64,000 bases of DNA, from positions 310,001-374,000 of the forward strand of contig NZ_WNKG01000006.1 of the NCBI RefSeq assembly GCF_010119245.1, in the 5' to 3' direction. Positions 34,769-43,461 of this stretch are shown one piece after another. Both the position numbers and the translations under genes were made by a program. The notes under the pieces were generated by a model. That model did not search any database, was not told the origin of the DNA, and saw only the letters and a program-made list of their open reading frames with translations. Source of the stretch: Cyclobacterium salsum. Lineage in GTDB: Bacteria > Bacteroidota > Bacteroidia > Cytophagales > Cyclobacteriaceae. Within the stretch, counting starts at the first letter, position 1. Every line of letters begins with the position of its first letter.

Positions 34769-36334
34769 TTACAGGTCCCCGGGTCCTTCAGGACGAACCA
34801 TCAGGACCTTTTCCCGATCGACCGCTACTGCACCCGGAGGAGAGCCCTTGACTTTCCGAACATACTTGCAGGGCGTGTACATGACAGCCGCAAGACTGGA
34901 ATTTTTGCTTTTGGAATAGTAGGCGGCCAGAGAAGCGGCCTTTTCCAATACCGGACCCGGCAGTGTTTTGCCGGACTGATTCTTGATGATAACATGGGAT
35001 CCTGACACGTCCTTTGCGTGTAGCCAGAGGTCTTCTTTCCAGGCATACCTGCGTAGCAGTTCATCGTTAGAGCGTGCAGACTTGCCTACCCAAACCTCAA
35101 ACCCCAATAGTTCAAACTTTTTGAAGGGCAAGGATTCCGGTTTAGTAGTCTCGGAAGTCCGGTTCCCGGTCTTCATAAACTTTTTTAAGCTGCGAAAATC
35201 CTGAACGGATTCTAATTCCGCTTTTTCTGATTCCACTGCTTTTAGTAAGCGTTCCTTTCCAAGAAGGTTTTGGCGAACCTGTTCAAATTCTATTTTCTTA
35301 TTTTTATTTTTCCGGTACAGATTCTCGGCCTGTTTTTGGGGGCTTTGACCTCGTTTTAAATTTATTTCAATCGTTTTATCCGCATAGAAATCATACAAAT
35401 TTACCTTTTCAGCACCAGGAGGTATTTGATGCAGGTTGGCCATGATAATATCGGCGATTTGACTGGGGGCGGGCTCAGCCTCCATGGCGGCCAATTTTTC
35501 CCGTGTCTTTTGCAGGTAGTTTTCGGTTTTTCTTTGCTGATCTGCCAGGGAACGCAAGAGCCTGCTTTTTTGCAGCTCAAATGCCTGCCGGACTACCGCT
35601 TTCTGGTAATACAGGTTGGCAGCGATTATCGGGTCTGTGGAGGTTTCCAGTGCCTGTTCACAAGGGAGCAAGGTCAACCGGTACTGATCCTGCTCTTGGA
35701 AAATGGAAAAAAGGGGACTATCCAATAGGTCGATCACCTGCAACATCAGCTGGAAACGACTTTCTAGATCTGCCTCCAAGTATCCATGGTCCTTCAACCA
35801 TGCTCTTGGGAGTTTTCCGAGCGTAGGAAGGAACTGGGAAGCATTTCCTTCCACTGCCACAAATCGTTCCCAGTTGAGTAAAAGGGGTTTTTCCAGCTCT
35901 GGAATAGTTATATTCTGATCCTCTCGGAGGTCTTTCCGGAATAATTTTTCGGGATTTCCTTCTTTGGAATGAAAAAGAAGAATATTTGAACGGCTGCCGT
36001 GCATCTTGAAAAGAAGCAGGGGGCCAGATTCGAATTCCAGGTAAAACGCCCGTTCATAATCCAACAAGCAAACCTGCCGAACTTTTTGATGGACAAGATC
36101 GGGAAACAGGTCCACATTGTTTTTTTTGCTTCTCCTGAAATCTTCGGGAAAACTCAAGCAGGTAGCCGAGGGAAGGAGTAAGGCCCGGATAAAAAAGGGT
36201 GTCCTGTCCGGGAGATGAAATTCCATTATCAATTCCTCCTTATTTTGCGAAAAGCAAGCAGCAAGGGTGGCTCCCTTGATTCTTGATTCCAAAGCAGGGC
36301 ATAAAAAACGAAAAAAATGGTAGTTCAGGTGCAT
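34769..36334 (-). CDS. NFACT-family RNA-binding protein (RqcH/Rqc2-like)
   Basis: A 521-residue protein. The N-terminal part is a shortened NFACT-N-like domain with MHGSRSNILLF near residue 109. A helical, coiled-coil-prone middle follows (about 260-390). The C-terminal NFACT-R domain (about 410-515) contains EDLWLHAKDVSGSHVIIK and SKSKNSSLAAVMYTPCKYV. Relatives such as RqcH bind stalled 50S subunits and add C-terminal alanine tails. Whether this divergent Bacteroidota form does so is not known. It is the last gene of a leftward run, 1 base after the PhnP-like gene. Confidence 0.85.
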   Translation of the reverse strand: MHLNYHFFRFLCPALESRIKGATLAACFSQNKEELIMEFHLPDRTPFFIRALLLPSATCLSFPEDFRRSKKNNVDLFPDLVHQKVRQVCLLDYERAFYLEFESGPLLLFKMHGSRSNILLFHSKEGNPEKLFRKDLREDQNITIPELEKPLLLNWERFVAVEGNASQFLPTLGKLPRAWLKDHGYLEADLESRFQLMLQVIDLLDSPLFSIFQEQDQYRLTLLPCEQALETSTDPIIAANLYYQKAVVRQAFELQKSRLLRSLADQQRKTENYLQKTREKLAAMEAEPAPSQIADIIMANLHQIPPGAEKVNLYDFYADKTIEINLKRGQSPQKQAENLYRKNKNKKIEFEQVRQNLLGKERLLKAVESEKAELESVQDFRSLKKFMKTGNRTSETTKPESLPFKKFELLGFEVWVGKSARSNDELLRRYAWKEDLWLHAKDVSGSHVIIKNQSGKTLPGPVLEKAASLAAYYSKSKNSSLAAVMYTPCKYVRKVKGSPPGAVAVDREKVLMVRPEGPGDL

Positions 36335-36335
36335 A

Positions 36336-37097
36336 TTAGAGTTCGATTTTCAACCCATCAAATGCCAATGCTACATTCTCCGGCAAGTGTTCCTGAACCC
36401 GCTGATGCATGCCCATTCGATGGCTGGTATGTGTCAGGTAAGCCATTTCAGGTCCGATTTCATCGATGAATGCCAGGGCTTCATTCAGGGTAAAATGAGA
36501 GATGTGTGGTTTGATTTGAAGCGCATTCACCACAAGGATTCTCGTTCCTTTAATCTTTTCGATTTCCTCCGGAGCAATATAGTTGGCATCGGTAATGTAA
36601 GTAAAGTCCTTAATTCTAAAACCAAAAACGGGTAATTTGTGGTGCATCACCTGAATGGGGCTAAAGGGCATCCCTAACACATCAAAAGGCTGGTTACGGA
36701 TTTCATTGATCAGTACCCGGGGGATGCCCGGGTATTTGTTGGCCGAGAAAATGTACGAAAATTCCGTTTTGATTTGGTCGAGTACCTGGGGAGTGCCAAA
36801 GAGGGGAATGTCCGTTTGCTGCATAAAATTAAAAGGCCGGATATCATCCAGGCCTGCGGTATGGTCTTTATGTTCGTGGGTGTATACCACCGCATCCAGC
36901 CGGTTGATGGATTCACGGAGCATCTGCATCCGGAAATCCGGCCCCGTATCGATGACGACACTCTTTCCTTCATGTTCCAGGTGAAGGGATGTTCGGGTAC
37001 GTTTGTCACGAAAATCCAGGGACTGGCAGACTTCACAATTGCAACCGATGACGGGTACGCCCTGGGATGTTCCGGTTCCTAAAAAGGTGATTTTCAA
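36336..37097 (-). CDS. PhnP-like metallo-beta-lactamase-fold hydrolase
   Basis: A 253-residue MBL-fold enzyme. The metal motif THEHKDHTAGLDD is complete, later His residues are present (LTHTSHRMGMH), and the N-terminal GCNCEVCQS supplies the three Cys that bind a structural zinc in PhnP. PhnP is a cyclic phosphate phosphodiesterase; the substrate here is unknown. The start is TTG at 37095-37097, overlapping the upstream TGA as TTGA, and the reading frame has no better start before LGTGTSQG. It is encoded between a small conserved gene and the NFACT gene, all nearly touching. Confidence 0.88.
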   Translation of the reverse strand: MKITFLGTGTSQGVPVIGCNCEVCQSLDFRDKRTRTSLHLEHEGKSVVIDTGPDFRMQMLRESINRLDAVVYTHEHKDHTAGLDDIRPFNFMQQTDIPLFGTPQVLDQIKTEFSYIFSANKYPGIPRVLINEIRNQPFDVLGMPFSPIQVMHHKLPVFGFRIKDFTYITDANYIAPEEIEKIKGTRILVVNALQIKPHISHFTLNEALAFIDEIGPEMAYLTHTSHRMGMHQRVQEHLPENVALAFDGLKIEL

Positions 37098-37372
37098 AGT
37101 TTCAGCTCGGTTTGTTTAAGTTCGGAAAGAAAATCCTGCTGTTTTTGATTAGGAAAGCTATTGGGATTGAAATCAAGCGTCTTCAGGATATCTAGTAATG
37201 CATTGATTTTGCCTTCCATCGTGAAATACTTGTTGATAATCACGATTTTAGTATCCTTCAAAATGCAGTAACCGGATTTGAAGTTACCTTTCTCATACCG
37301 CAGGTGGTAATCCGAGGCAGCAAAAATATCTTCCAGTTTGTCCAGATAGCCTTTGGTATACTTAATATACAT
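37094..37372 (-). CDS. Small conserved hypothetical protein
   Basis: A 92-residue soluble protein with no signal peptide and no catalytic motif I recognise. The stretch YEKGNFKSGYCILKDTKIVI (about 26-45) resembles a small family I believe is widespread in Bacteroidota, of unknown function. Its stop overlaps the TTG start of the PhnP-like gene, and the response regulator gene ends... upstream on the same strand one base before its own start, so all are probably in one transcript. I cannot assign a function. Confidence 0.75.
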   Translation of the reverse strand: MYIKYTKGYLDKLEDIFAASDYHLRYEKGNFKSGYCILKDTKIVIINKYFTMEGKINALLDILKTLDFNPNSFPNQKQQDFLSELKQTELKL

Positions 37373-37373
37373 G

Positions 37374-37754
37374 TTACTTATAAATATGCTTCTTTACCGT
37401 AGCCAGTAACAGGTCATAATCCAGGGGCTTTTGAACATAATCGTTTAGCCCTGCCTTCTTGAAGTCGTCCAAGGTGAAATTCTTGTAATTCCCGGTAATG
37501 GCAATGATGGGAATTTCGGATTTGGCGGGATCAGAAAGCTGGCGGATCGCTTTGGTACAGGCAATCCCATCCATCACTGGCATGTTGATATCCATCAGAA
37601 TCAGATCAAAATCTTCTTTACCTAACTTGTCTAAAACCTGTTGCCCATTTTTCACAGCCGTGATGTGAAAGTTTTCAAATAACAGCACATTCTTCGTTAA
37701 GTTAATAATCACTGAGCTGTCTTCCGCCACTAGTACTTTTTTGGGTTCACTCAT
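37374..37754 (-). CDS. Single-domain response regulator
   Basis: About 126 residues from the ATG at 37752-37754 (MSEPKKVLVAED); a start at 37781 would add nine residues. It is a receiver domain alone, with the acidic pair in VAEDS, the phospho-acceptor Asp in LILMDINMP, the Thr in IAITGN and the Lys in VQKPLD. There is no output domain, so it acts through protein contact, as in CheY-like or phosphorelay proteins. Its start lies inside the 3' end of the receiver-Hpt gene (8-base overlap), so the two are probably made together. No histidine kinase gene is in the window. Confidence 0.92.
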   Translation of the reverse strand: MSEPKKVLVAEDSSVIINLTKNVLLFENFHITAVKNGQQVLDKLGKEDFDLILMDINMPVMDGIACTKAIRQLSDPAKSEIPIIAITGNYKNFTLDDFKKAGLNDYVQKPLDYDLLLATVKKHIYK

Positions 37755-38505
37755 ATTTCGTAAAAATTTTATCGTTCTCAATTATTTTTTGGTAGGTTTT
37801 TAGCCCCGATTCCAAATTTTCAAGATCTTCTTCCAGTTCTTTCAGGTTGGACTGTTTGATTTTTTTCTCAAACCCTGCCGAAGCATTGTAAATCACCAAA
37901 ACGCCTAAAGTACCGGAATTTCCCTTTAAAATATGAAGTTTCTCACCAATTTCATCAAATTTTCCCGAATCTACCAATGTTCGGATCTCTTGGGTGAGAT
38001 TTTCCGCTTCGTCCAGAAAATCATGGTACACCGCTTTGATATTATCCAGGGTGTGGTATTTAAGTAATTGGATAATTACCCCTTCGTTAAAGTCCGAGTT
38101 TTCGTCCGCTTCCACGCCGGTAATTCCGGCTCTTCTGACTCCCGGTTGTAAGTGAAAATGGATCGTTTCCAGTAGATCTTTGGGCTTGACGGGTTTAGCG
38201 ATGAAATCATCAAACCCGGTAGATAAAAAATAATCCCGATCGCCCTGGTTAGAGTAAGCGGAGATGGCGATCACCGGAATATCGGTAATTTCCTCTTCTC
38301 TGATAATTTTCAGGCAGGAAATACCGTCCAGCTTGGGCATTTGAATGTCCATCAGGACAATGTCGTACCTATTATTCTTTAGCATTTCGATGGCTTCTAT
38401 GCCATCAGAAGCTGAATCAAAAAAATAGTTGTGTCCGATTACGTTTTCAAAAACCCTGCGGTTCAGTGCATTGTCGTCTACGATCAGGACTTTTTTGTTT
38501 TTCAT
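37747..38505 (-). CDS. Receiver-Hpt hybrid phosphorelay protein
   Basis: A 252-residue protein with an N-terminal receiver domain (acidic pair in IVDDN, phospho-acceptor Asp in IVLMDIQMP near residue 52, Lys in IAKPVK) and a C-terminal histidine phosphotransfer domain. The Hpt His lies in KLHILKGNSGTLG, matching the HxxKGxSxxxG pattern. It can receive and pass on phosphoryl groups but has no kinase or DNA-binding part. With the single-domain regulator downstream it forms half a phosphorelay; the kinase must be elsewhere. Divergent from miaA across a gap of about 50 bases. Confidence 0.92.
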   Translation of the reverse strand: MKNKKVLIVDDNALNRRVFENVIGHNYFFDSASDGIEAIEMLKNNRYDIVLMDIQMPKLDGISCLKIIREEEITDIPVIAISAYSNQGDRDYFLSTGFDDFIAKPVKPKDLLETIHFHLQPGVRRAGITGVEADENSDFNEGVIIQLLKYHTLDNIKAVYHDFLDEAENLTQEIRTLVDSGKFDEIGEKLHILKGNSGTLGVLVIYNASAGFEKKIKQSNLKELEEDLENLESGLKTYQKIIENDKIFTKYE

Positions 38506-38552
38506 GGTTGAAATTCCTTAACTTCGGGATTCTAGTTTAGGTCTGACAAATA

Positions 38553-39467
38553 GTGACTTCCTTGAATAAAATACTTTTGGTCATCGCAGGTCCAACTGCA
38601 GTAGGCAAAACTGATTTGTGCATAAATTTAGCCAAAAAATTTAATACTGCTATCATTTCCTCGGATAGTAGACAATTTTTTCGGGAAATGAATGCAGGTA
38701 CAGCCAAGCCGGACCGCGATTCCCTGGAAAAAGCCCCTCATTATTTTATAGGAAATAAGTCCATCCATGAGCCCTATGATGTGCGCGCATTTGAGCAGGA
38801 AGCACTTTGCCTATTGACCAAACTGTTTGCTGAAAAGGAGCTGTTGATCCTTACCGGAGGCTCCGGATTGTACATTGATGCGGTAGTGGAGGGCCTTGAT
38901 GAGATGCCTGAAATACCCTCCAATATTCGGGAGCAATTAAACCATGACTTTCAAAATCAGGGGCTTTCGATGCTACAGCAAAGATTGGAAAAGCTGGACC
39001 CGACATACTATCAGACCGTAGACCGGAACAATCCTCATCGCTTAATCCGTGCCCTGGAAGTCTGTCTGGGCACCGGCAGGACCTTCAGTAGCTTCAGGCA
39101 GAAGCGAAAGAAAACCAGGCCGTTTCGGACGATTAAAGTAGCCTTAAACCGGGAGCGGGCTGAGCTTTACCATCGAATTGACAGCCGGATGGAGGATATG
39201 ATTCGAAATGGTCTTTTTGAAGAGGCTACACAGCTCTTCCCGTTCCGGCAGCTTAATGCCCTGCAAACGGTAGGATATAAAGAAATTTTTGGTTACCTGG
39301 AGGGAGCCTACGATAAACAGGAAACCATCCGGCTGTTAAAAAGAAACTCGAGGAGGTATGCCAAGAGGCAATTGACCTGGTTTAGGAGAGATTTGGATTA
39401 TGCCTGGTTTCATCCGGAGGATTGGAACCAAATCTTAGAATGGATTTCGAGTCAGAGAGGGCGGTGA
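38553..39467 (+). CDS. miaA: tRNA dimethylallyltransferase
   Basis: A 304-residue enzyme that transfers a dimethylallyl group to adenosine 37 of tRNAs reading UNN codons. The P-loop AGPTAVGKTDLC (about 13-24), ISSDSRQFFREMNAGTAKP and the C-terminal YAKRQLTWFRRD are typical. The start is GTG at 38553; a TTG at 38562 is an alternative, and no ATG precedes the P-loop. It overlaps the convergent gene at 39452 by 16 bases. Confidence 0.95.
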   Translation: MTSLNKILLVIAGPTAVGKTDLCINLAKKFNTAIISSDSRQFFREMNAGTAKPDRDSLEKAPHYFIGNKSIHEPYDVRAFEQEALCLLTKLFAEKELLILTGGSGLYIDAVVEGLDEMPEIPSNIREQLNHDFQNQGLSMLQQRLEKLDPTYYQTVDRNNPHRLIRALEVCLGTGRTFSSFRQKRKKTRPFRTIKVALNRERAELYHRIDSRMEDMIRNGLFEEATQLFPFRQLNALQTVGYKEIFGYLEGAYDKQETIRLLKRNSRRYAKRQLTWFRRDLDYAWFHPEDWNQILEWISSQRGR

Positions 39468-39817
39468 CCAAAAAGCTTGGCTACGAACGAATAAGGTTTC
39501 ATGCGAACCAGATTATTGTATTCATACCGGGCTCTTTTCGAGCGTATAAGCAATTTATTGACCTTTTTAGCATCCTCTGTTCGTTCGGCATCTGAGGGAA
39601 CTGATTTCTGAAGAGAACGGTAAGTCCTTTCCGCCGCTTCCAGGTCGCCCGTATCCAATTTACCGGTGCCAGTGTTCGGATGTTGTTGGATTTGTAATTC
39701 AAGGTCTTGCCAGGCGGCCAAAAAGGTGCTTTTTTTTTGCCTCATGTTTTGGTGAACGAGCAGCACAAATAAAAAGATGAAACCTCCCAGCGTAATGAAA
39801 ATCGGAACAAATCCCAT
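39452..39817 (-). CDS. Small single-pass membrane protein, unknown function
   Basis: A 121-residue protein with one N-terminal transmembrane helix (about 4-22, FITLGGFIFLFVLLV) and a basic, helical cytoplasmic tail rich in Lys, Arg and Gln. The tail contains a tetratricopeptide-like segment (AAERTYRSLQKSV). No family was recognised with confidence. It starts 1 base after the pfkA stop, so it is probably co-transcribed with pfkA, and its last 16 bases overlap the end of miaA. Confidence 0.7.
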   Translation of the reverse strand: MGFVPIFITLGGFIFLFVLLVHQNMRQKKSTFLAAWQDLELQIQQHPNTGTGKLDTGDLEAAERTYRSLQKSVPSDAERTEDAKKVNKLLIRSKRARYEYNNLVRMKPYSFVAKLFGHRPL

Positions 39818-39818
39818 A

Positions 39819-40793
39819 TTAAATACTTAATAGCTCCTGAAGTCTCAGGTACTCTTCTTTCAGCGGCTTGCTTTTTGTAATGCACTCTTCGAAGGGTGTG
39901 TAGACCACCTGATCGTTAATGATTCCGGCCATGCAGTTAGATTTCCCATTGATGAGCCCTTCCACGGCAGCCATTCCACTTCTGCTTCCCAGGATCCGGT
40001 CTTTGGCAGTTGGACTACCACCCCGCTGTATATGCCCCAAGGTGGTTACTTTAAATTCTTTGTCCTCTCCTTTGAATTCGGATTTTACTTTTTCCATGAT
40101 ATCCGCAGCTCCCCCTTCTTCGTCTCCTTCGGCCACTACAACGATACTGGATGTTTTGGATTTCCGGAGCCCTTTCAGGGATTTCACCACATCATGGATG
40201 GTAGTGGTGGTTTCAGGTACCATGACCAATTCCGCCCCTCCGCCAATACCACATTCGATAGCGATATACCCGCTGTCTCTCCCCATTACTTCTATAAAGA
40301 AAATCCGATCGTGAGCAGCAGCGGTATCCCTGATTTTGTCGATGGCTTCCAGGGCAGTATTTACCGCGGTATCAAAGCCAATCGTATAATCCGTACCGAA
40401 GATATCATTATCAATGGTTCCCGGACAACCAACAGTAGGAATACCGAATTCTTCATAGAAAATTTTGGCTCCGGTAAATGTACCATCCCCACCGACAGCT
40501 ACCAGGCCATCAATTCCATGTTTTTTAAGCTCTTCGAATGCTTTTTGCCTTCCTTCTTTTGTTCTAAACTCAGTACTTCGGGCTGATTTCAGGATGGTAC
40601 CTCCTCTTTGGAGAATATTGCTGACTGAATGAGATTGCATCTTTTTGATATTCCCCTTGATCATCCCATCATAACCATACATGATGCTATATACATCCAG
40701 GTTGTGGTAAATGCCTGTTCTGACCACTGCCCGAACGCAGGCATTCATTCCGGGAGAATCTCCTCCTGAGGTAAACACTGCAATTTTTTTCAT
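39819..40793 (-). CDS. pfkA: ATP-dependent 6-phosphofructokinase
   Basis: A 324-residue glycolytic kinase phosphorylating fructose 6-phosphate. The ATP site TSGGDSPGMNACVRAVVR (8-25), GGDGTFTGA, and the catalytic PGTIDNDIFGTD with Asp in the TIDND motif are all present. So are the substrate-binding MGRDSGYIA and IQRGGSPTAKDR. The Gly in GGDGT is the ATP-type choice rather than the pyrophosphate-dependent one. The gene follows the typA terminator in a separate transcription unit and precedes the small membrane protein gene. Confidence 0.97.
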   Translation of the reverse strand: MKKIAVFTSGGDSPGMNACVRAVVRTGIYHNLDVYSIMYGYDGMIKGNIKKMQSHSVSNILQRGGTILKSARSTEFRTKEGRQKAFEELKKHGIDGLVAVGGDGTFTGAKIFYEEFGIPTVGCPGTIDNDIFGTDYTIGFDTAVNTALEAIDKIRDTAAAHDRIFFIEVMGRDSGYIAIECGIGGGAELVMVPETTTTIHDVVKSLKGLRKSKTSSIVVVAEGDEEGGAADIMEKVKSEFKGEDKEFKVTTLGHIQRGGSPTAKDRILGSRSGMAAVEGLINGKSNCMAGIINDQVVYTPFEECITKSKPLKEEYLRLQELLSI

Positions 40794-40914
40794 AGGTATG
40801 TTCTCATTTTAATTCAGTAAATCAATTAAAAGACAGCCGAATGCTGTGCTACCTGAACCGACTTGGATTGGGATATAAAAATAAAGAAATAAGCGCAATC
40901 TAATACCATCACAT

Positions 40915-40945
40915 AAAAAAAAGGATGGAAAATATCCATCCTTTT
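40915..40945 (-). terminator. Rho-independent terminator after typA
   Basis: Read on the minus strand, AAAAGGATGG (40936-40945) pairs with CCATCCTTTT (40919-40928) around a 7-base loop and runs into a stretch of T. It begins about 10 bases after the typA stop. Confidence 0.9.
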
Positions 40946-40954
40946 ATTACTTGC

Positions 40955-42763
40955 TTATGCATTTTGCATTTTAGAAGCTTTATTCCGTTCGTTTTCATCC
41001 AAGTGGATTTTTCGCATCCGGATACTTTTAGGTGTAATTTCCAGGTACTCGTCCTTCTGAATGTATTCCATGGACTCCTCCAACGAAAATTTCCTGGCAG
41101 GAGCAATTTTCGTATTGGTATCCGAACCGGAAGCCCTCATGTTGGTCAACTGTTTTCCTTTTTGAACATTCACCACAATGTCGTTGTCTCGGGAGTGTTC
41201 CCCAATTACCTGACCGGTGTAAAGTTCTTCGCCGGGATCCACAAAAAACGTGCCCCTGTCCTGAAGTTTATCAATGGCATAAGCCGTACATTGTCCGGCA
41301 TCCATAGAGATAAGGGAGCCGTTTATCCGTCCGGGAATAGTGCCTTTAAAAGGCTCATAGGCGGAAAAACGGTGATTCATAATGGCCTCGCCCTGTGTAG
41401 CGGTGAGGACATTATTTCTGAGGCCAATCAATCCTCTGGAAGGAATTTTAAATTCCAGATGCTGCAAATCCCCTTTCGGCTCCATGACCAGCAATTCTCC
41501 TTTCCGTTGGGTAGCCAATTCGATCACCTTACCGGCACTGACATCGGGAACGTCTACATACAGGGTTTCAATCGGTTCGTGTTTGACCCCATCTATGGTT
41601 TTAATAATAACCTGAGGCTGCCCTACCTGAAGTTCATAGCCTTCCCGCCTCATCGTCTCTATTAGTACCGACAAGTGGAGAATACCTCTTCCATATACCA
41701 GGAATTTATCCTCACTGTCGGTAGATTCTACTTTAAGAGCAAGGTTTTTTTCTGTTTCCTTCATCAACCTTTCCCGAAGATGGCGAGAGGTGACAAATTT
41801 ACCCTCTTTACCAAAAAATGGGGAGTTATTGATGGTAAAAAGCATGTTCATGGTCGGCTCATCTATGGAAATCCGTGGCAAGGGCTCTGGATTTTCAAGA
41901 TTGGCAATGGTATCGCCAATGTCAAAACCTTCCACACCGGTTATCGCGCAGATATCTCCGGCCAGTACCTCTTGGGTTTTTACCTTTCCCAACCCTTCAA
42001 ATACCTCCAGCTCTTTTACTTTTACGCGTTTGGTACTCCCATCAGCTTTGCAAAGGGCATATTGGGCACCTTCTTTGACGGTACCTCTTTTTACCCTGCC
42101 AATGGCAATTCTACCAACAAAATTAGAATAGTCCAACGAGGTGATCTGCATCTGAGTAGTGCCCTCATCGATTTTTGGCTCCGGGATGTGCTCTACGATG
42201 GCATCCAAAAGGGGAATAATGCTGTCCGTTGGATTTTTCCAATCCGGACCCATCCAGTTATTCTTAGCGGATCCATACAAGGTTTGAAACTCAAGCTGTT
42301 CTTCTGTGGCATCCAAATTGAACATCAGTTCGAATACAGCTTCCTGGACCTCATCAGGTCTGCAATTTTCTTTATCGACTTTGTTTACTACAACAATGGG
42401 GGTTAGGCCCAGTTCAAGTGCTTTGCCAAGGACAAATCGGGTCTGGGGCATGGGGCCTTCAAAGGCATCCACCAATAGGATAACCCCGTCGGCCATTTTC
42501 AACACCCTCTCCACTTCGCCACCAAAGTCGGCGTGGCCAGGCGTATCAATGATATTTATCTTAGTGTCTTTGTACCTTACCGAAACATTCTTAGAAAGAA
42601 TGGTAATGCCTCTCTCACGCTCCAAATCGTTGCTATCAAGGATCAAGTCTTCAAACTGTTGGTTTTCCCGGAAGATTTTAGAGATGTGGATGATTTTGTC
42701 TACCAGGGTCGTTTTTCCATGGTCAACGTGTGCGATGATCGCAATATTACGGATACTCTGCAT
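40955..42763 (-). CDS. typA: Translational GTPase TypA/BipA
   Basis: About 602 residues from the ATG at 42761-42763 (MQSIRNIAII); a TTG seven codons upstream is less likely. It is a ribosome-associated GTPase of the elongation-factor-G group, needed for 50S assembly and stress adaptation. The G1 motif AHVDHGKTT, the switch-region RGITILSKN, G3 DTPGHADFGGEVER, G4 NKVDKENCRP and the G5-like region are all visible. EF-G-like domains and the TypA-specific C-terminal domain follow (LEFKIPSRGLIGLRN, then TNTKIAPARKFSLEE). It is a single gene with its own terminator. Confidence 0.97.
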   Translation of the reverse strand: MQSIRNIAIIAHVDHGKTTLVDKIIHISKIFRENQQFEDLILDSNDLERERGITILSKNVSVRYKDTKINIIDTPGHADFGGEVERVLKMADGVILLVDAFEGPMPQTRFVLGKALELGLTPIVVVNKVDKENCRPDEVQEAVFELMFNLDATEEQLEFQTLYGSAKNNWMGPDWKNPTDSIIPLLDAIVEHIPEPKIDEGTTQMQITSLDYSNFVGRIAIGRVKRGTVKEGAQYALCKADGSTKRVKVKELEVFEGLGKVKTQEVLAGDICAITGVEGFDIGDTIANLENPEPLPRISIDEPTMNMLFTINNSPFFGKEGKFVTSRHLRERLMKETEKNLALKVESTDSEDKFLVYGRGILHLSVLIETMRREGYELQVGQPQVIIKTIDGVKHEPIETLYVDVPDVSAGKVIELATQRKGELLVMEPKGDLQHLEFKIPSRGLIGLRNNVLTATQGEAIMNHRFSAYEPFKGTIPGRINGSLISMDAGQCTAYAIDKLQDRGTFFVDPGEELYTGQVIGEHSRDNDIVVNVQKGKQLTNMRASGSDTNTKIAPARKFSLEESMEYIQKDEYLEITPKSIRMRKIHLDENERNKASKMQNA

Positions 42764-42880
42764 GTTAATTAAATTAAGGTGCAAAAGTACGAATAATATT
42801 TCGAAAAAATATCGAATGTTCGGATTGATAATTATTTCTTAAACTCCTTACACCCACAGGGCAGCAATTTTGACCGACCT

Positions 42881-43327
42881 TTATTTCACCTCAAAAGGCC
42901 TGCTTTTTAATACTACATGTGATCCGGGGTAAGTAACCTCCAGGTTATTTTCGGCAGTGACCAGGATCATACTGGGCCGATAAAGTGTGCTGGCTTCGAA
43001 GGCAGCTTTTCCCCGGTTTCTGAAAATCCCACTGTTATTGGCAATTTCGCCCAGCTTCTTTATACCCTGATCTGGCGTATCGATCCAAACCATATAAAAC
43101 TTTTTGGGAGGGCTTAACCTTTCGGGCAGGGCCAGATTCGAGACGTTCAAGGATAGTTCGTAGGTCCCCTCCTTCGTTTTACTTACTTTGGCTTCAGGCT
43201 CTGCTGCCGGTGCGACACGCGAAACCGGAAAGGTGATTTTCGTAGAGCAAGCGGAAAAACTGAAAAAAATCAAAACGAGAATAAAGCTGATCGACGAAAA
43301 TGAAGTGCTATTGGGTAAGGTTATCAT
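42881..43327 (-). CDS. Putative lipoprotein, unknown function
   Basis: 148 residues from the ATG at 43325-43327, which places a hydrophobic signal before a lipobox ending FSACS. Cleavage before Cys would give a lipoprotein processed by Lgt. The mature part is about 115 residues, beta-rich, with WIDTPDQGIKKLGEI; it looks like a small secreted domain of the type seen in hypothetical Bacteroidota proteins. The first 14 residues of the longest open frame (to 43369) are probably not translated. It stands alone between typA and the GH31 gene. Confidence 0.7.
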   Translation of the reverse strand: MITLPNSTSFSSISFILVLIFFSFSACSTKITFPVSRVAPAAEPEAKVSKTKEGTYELSLNVSNLALPERLSPPKKFYMVWIDTPDQGIKKLGEIANNSGIFRNRGKAAFEASTLYRPSMILVTAENNLEVTYPGSHVVLKSRPFEVK

Positions 43328-43461
43328 AAAAGATAAAAGATTAGTAAATAAGTGAAGATATAAATCCAATACAGGTACCTAACAAAGGTACGTGCATTTT
43401 AGTTATTTAACTTCACAATTTTGTAGGATTCATGCTTCTAACAGGGGTCCAGACATGATGG

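Noticed and set aside
40925-42406. Several long plus-strand frames inside typA
   Set aside because: Antisense shadows of typA with low-complexity translations and no domain.
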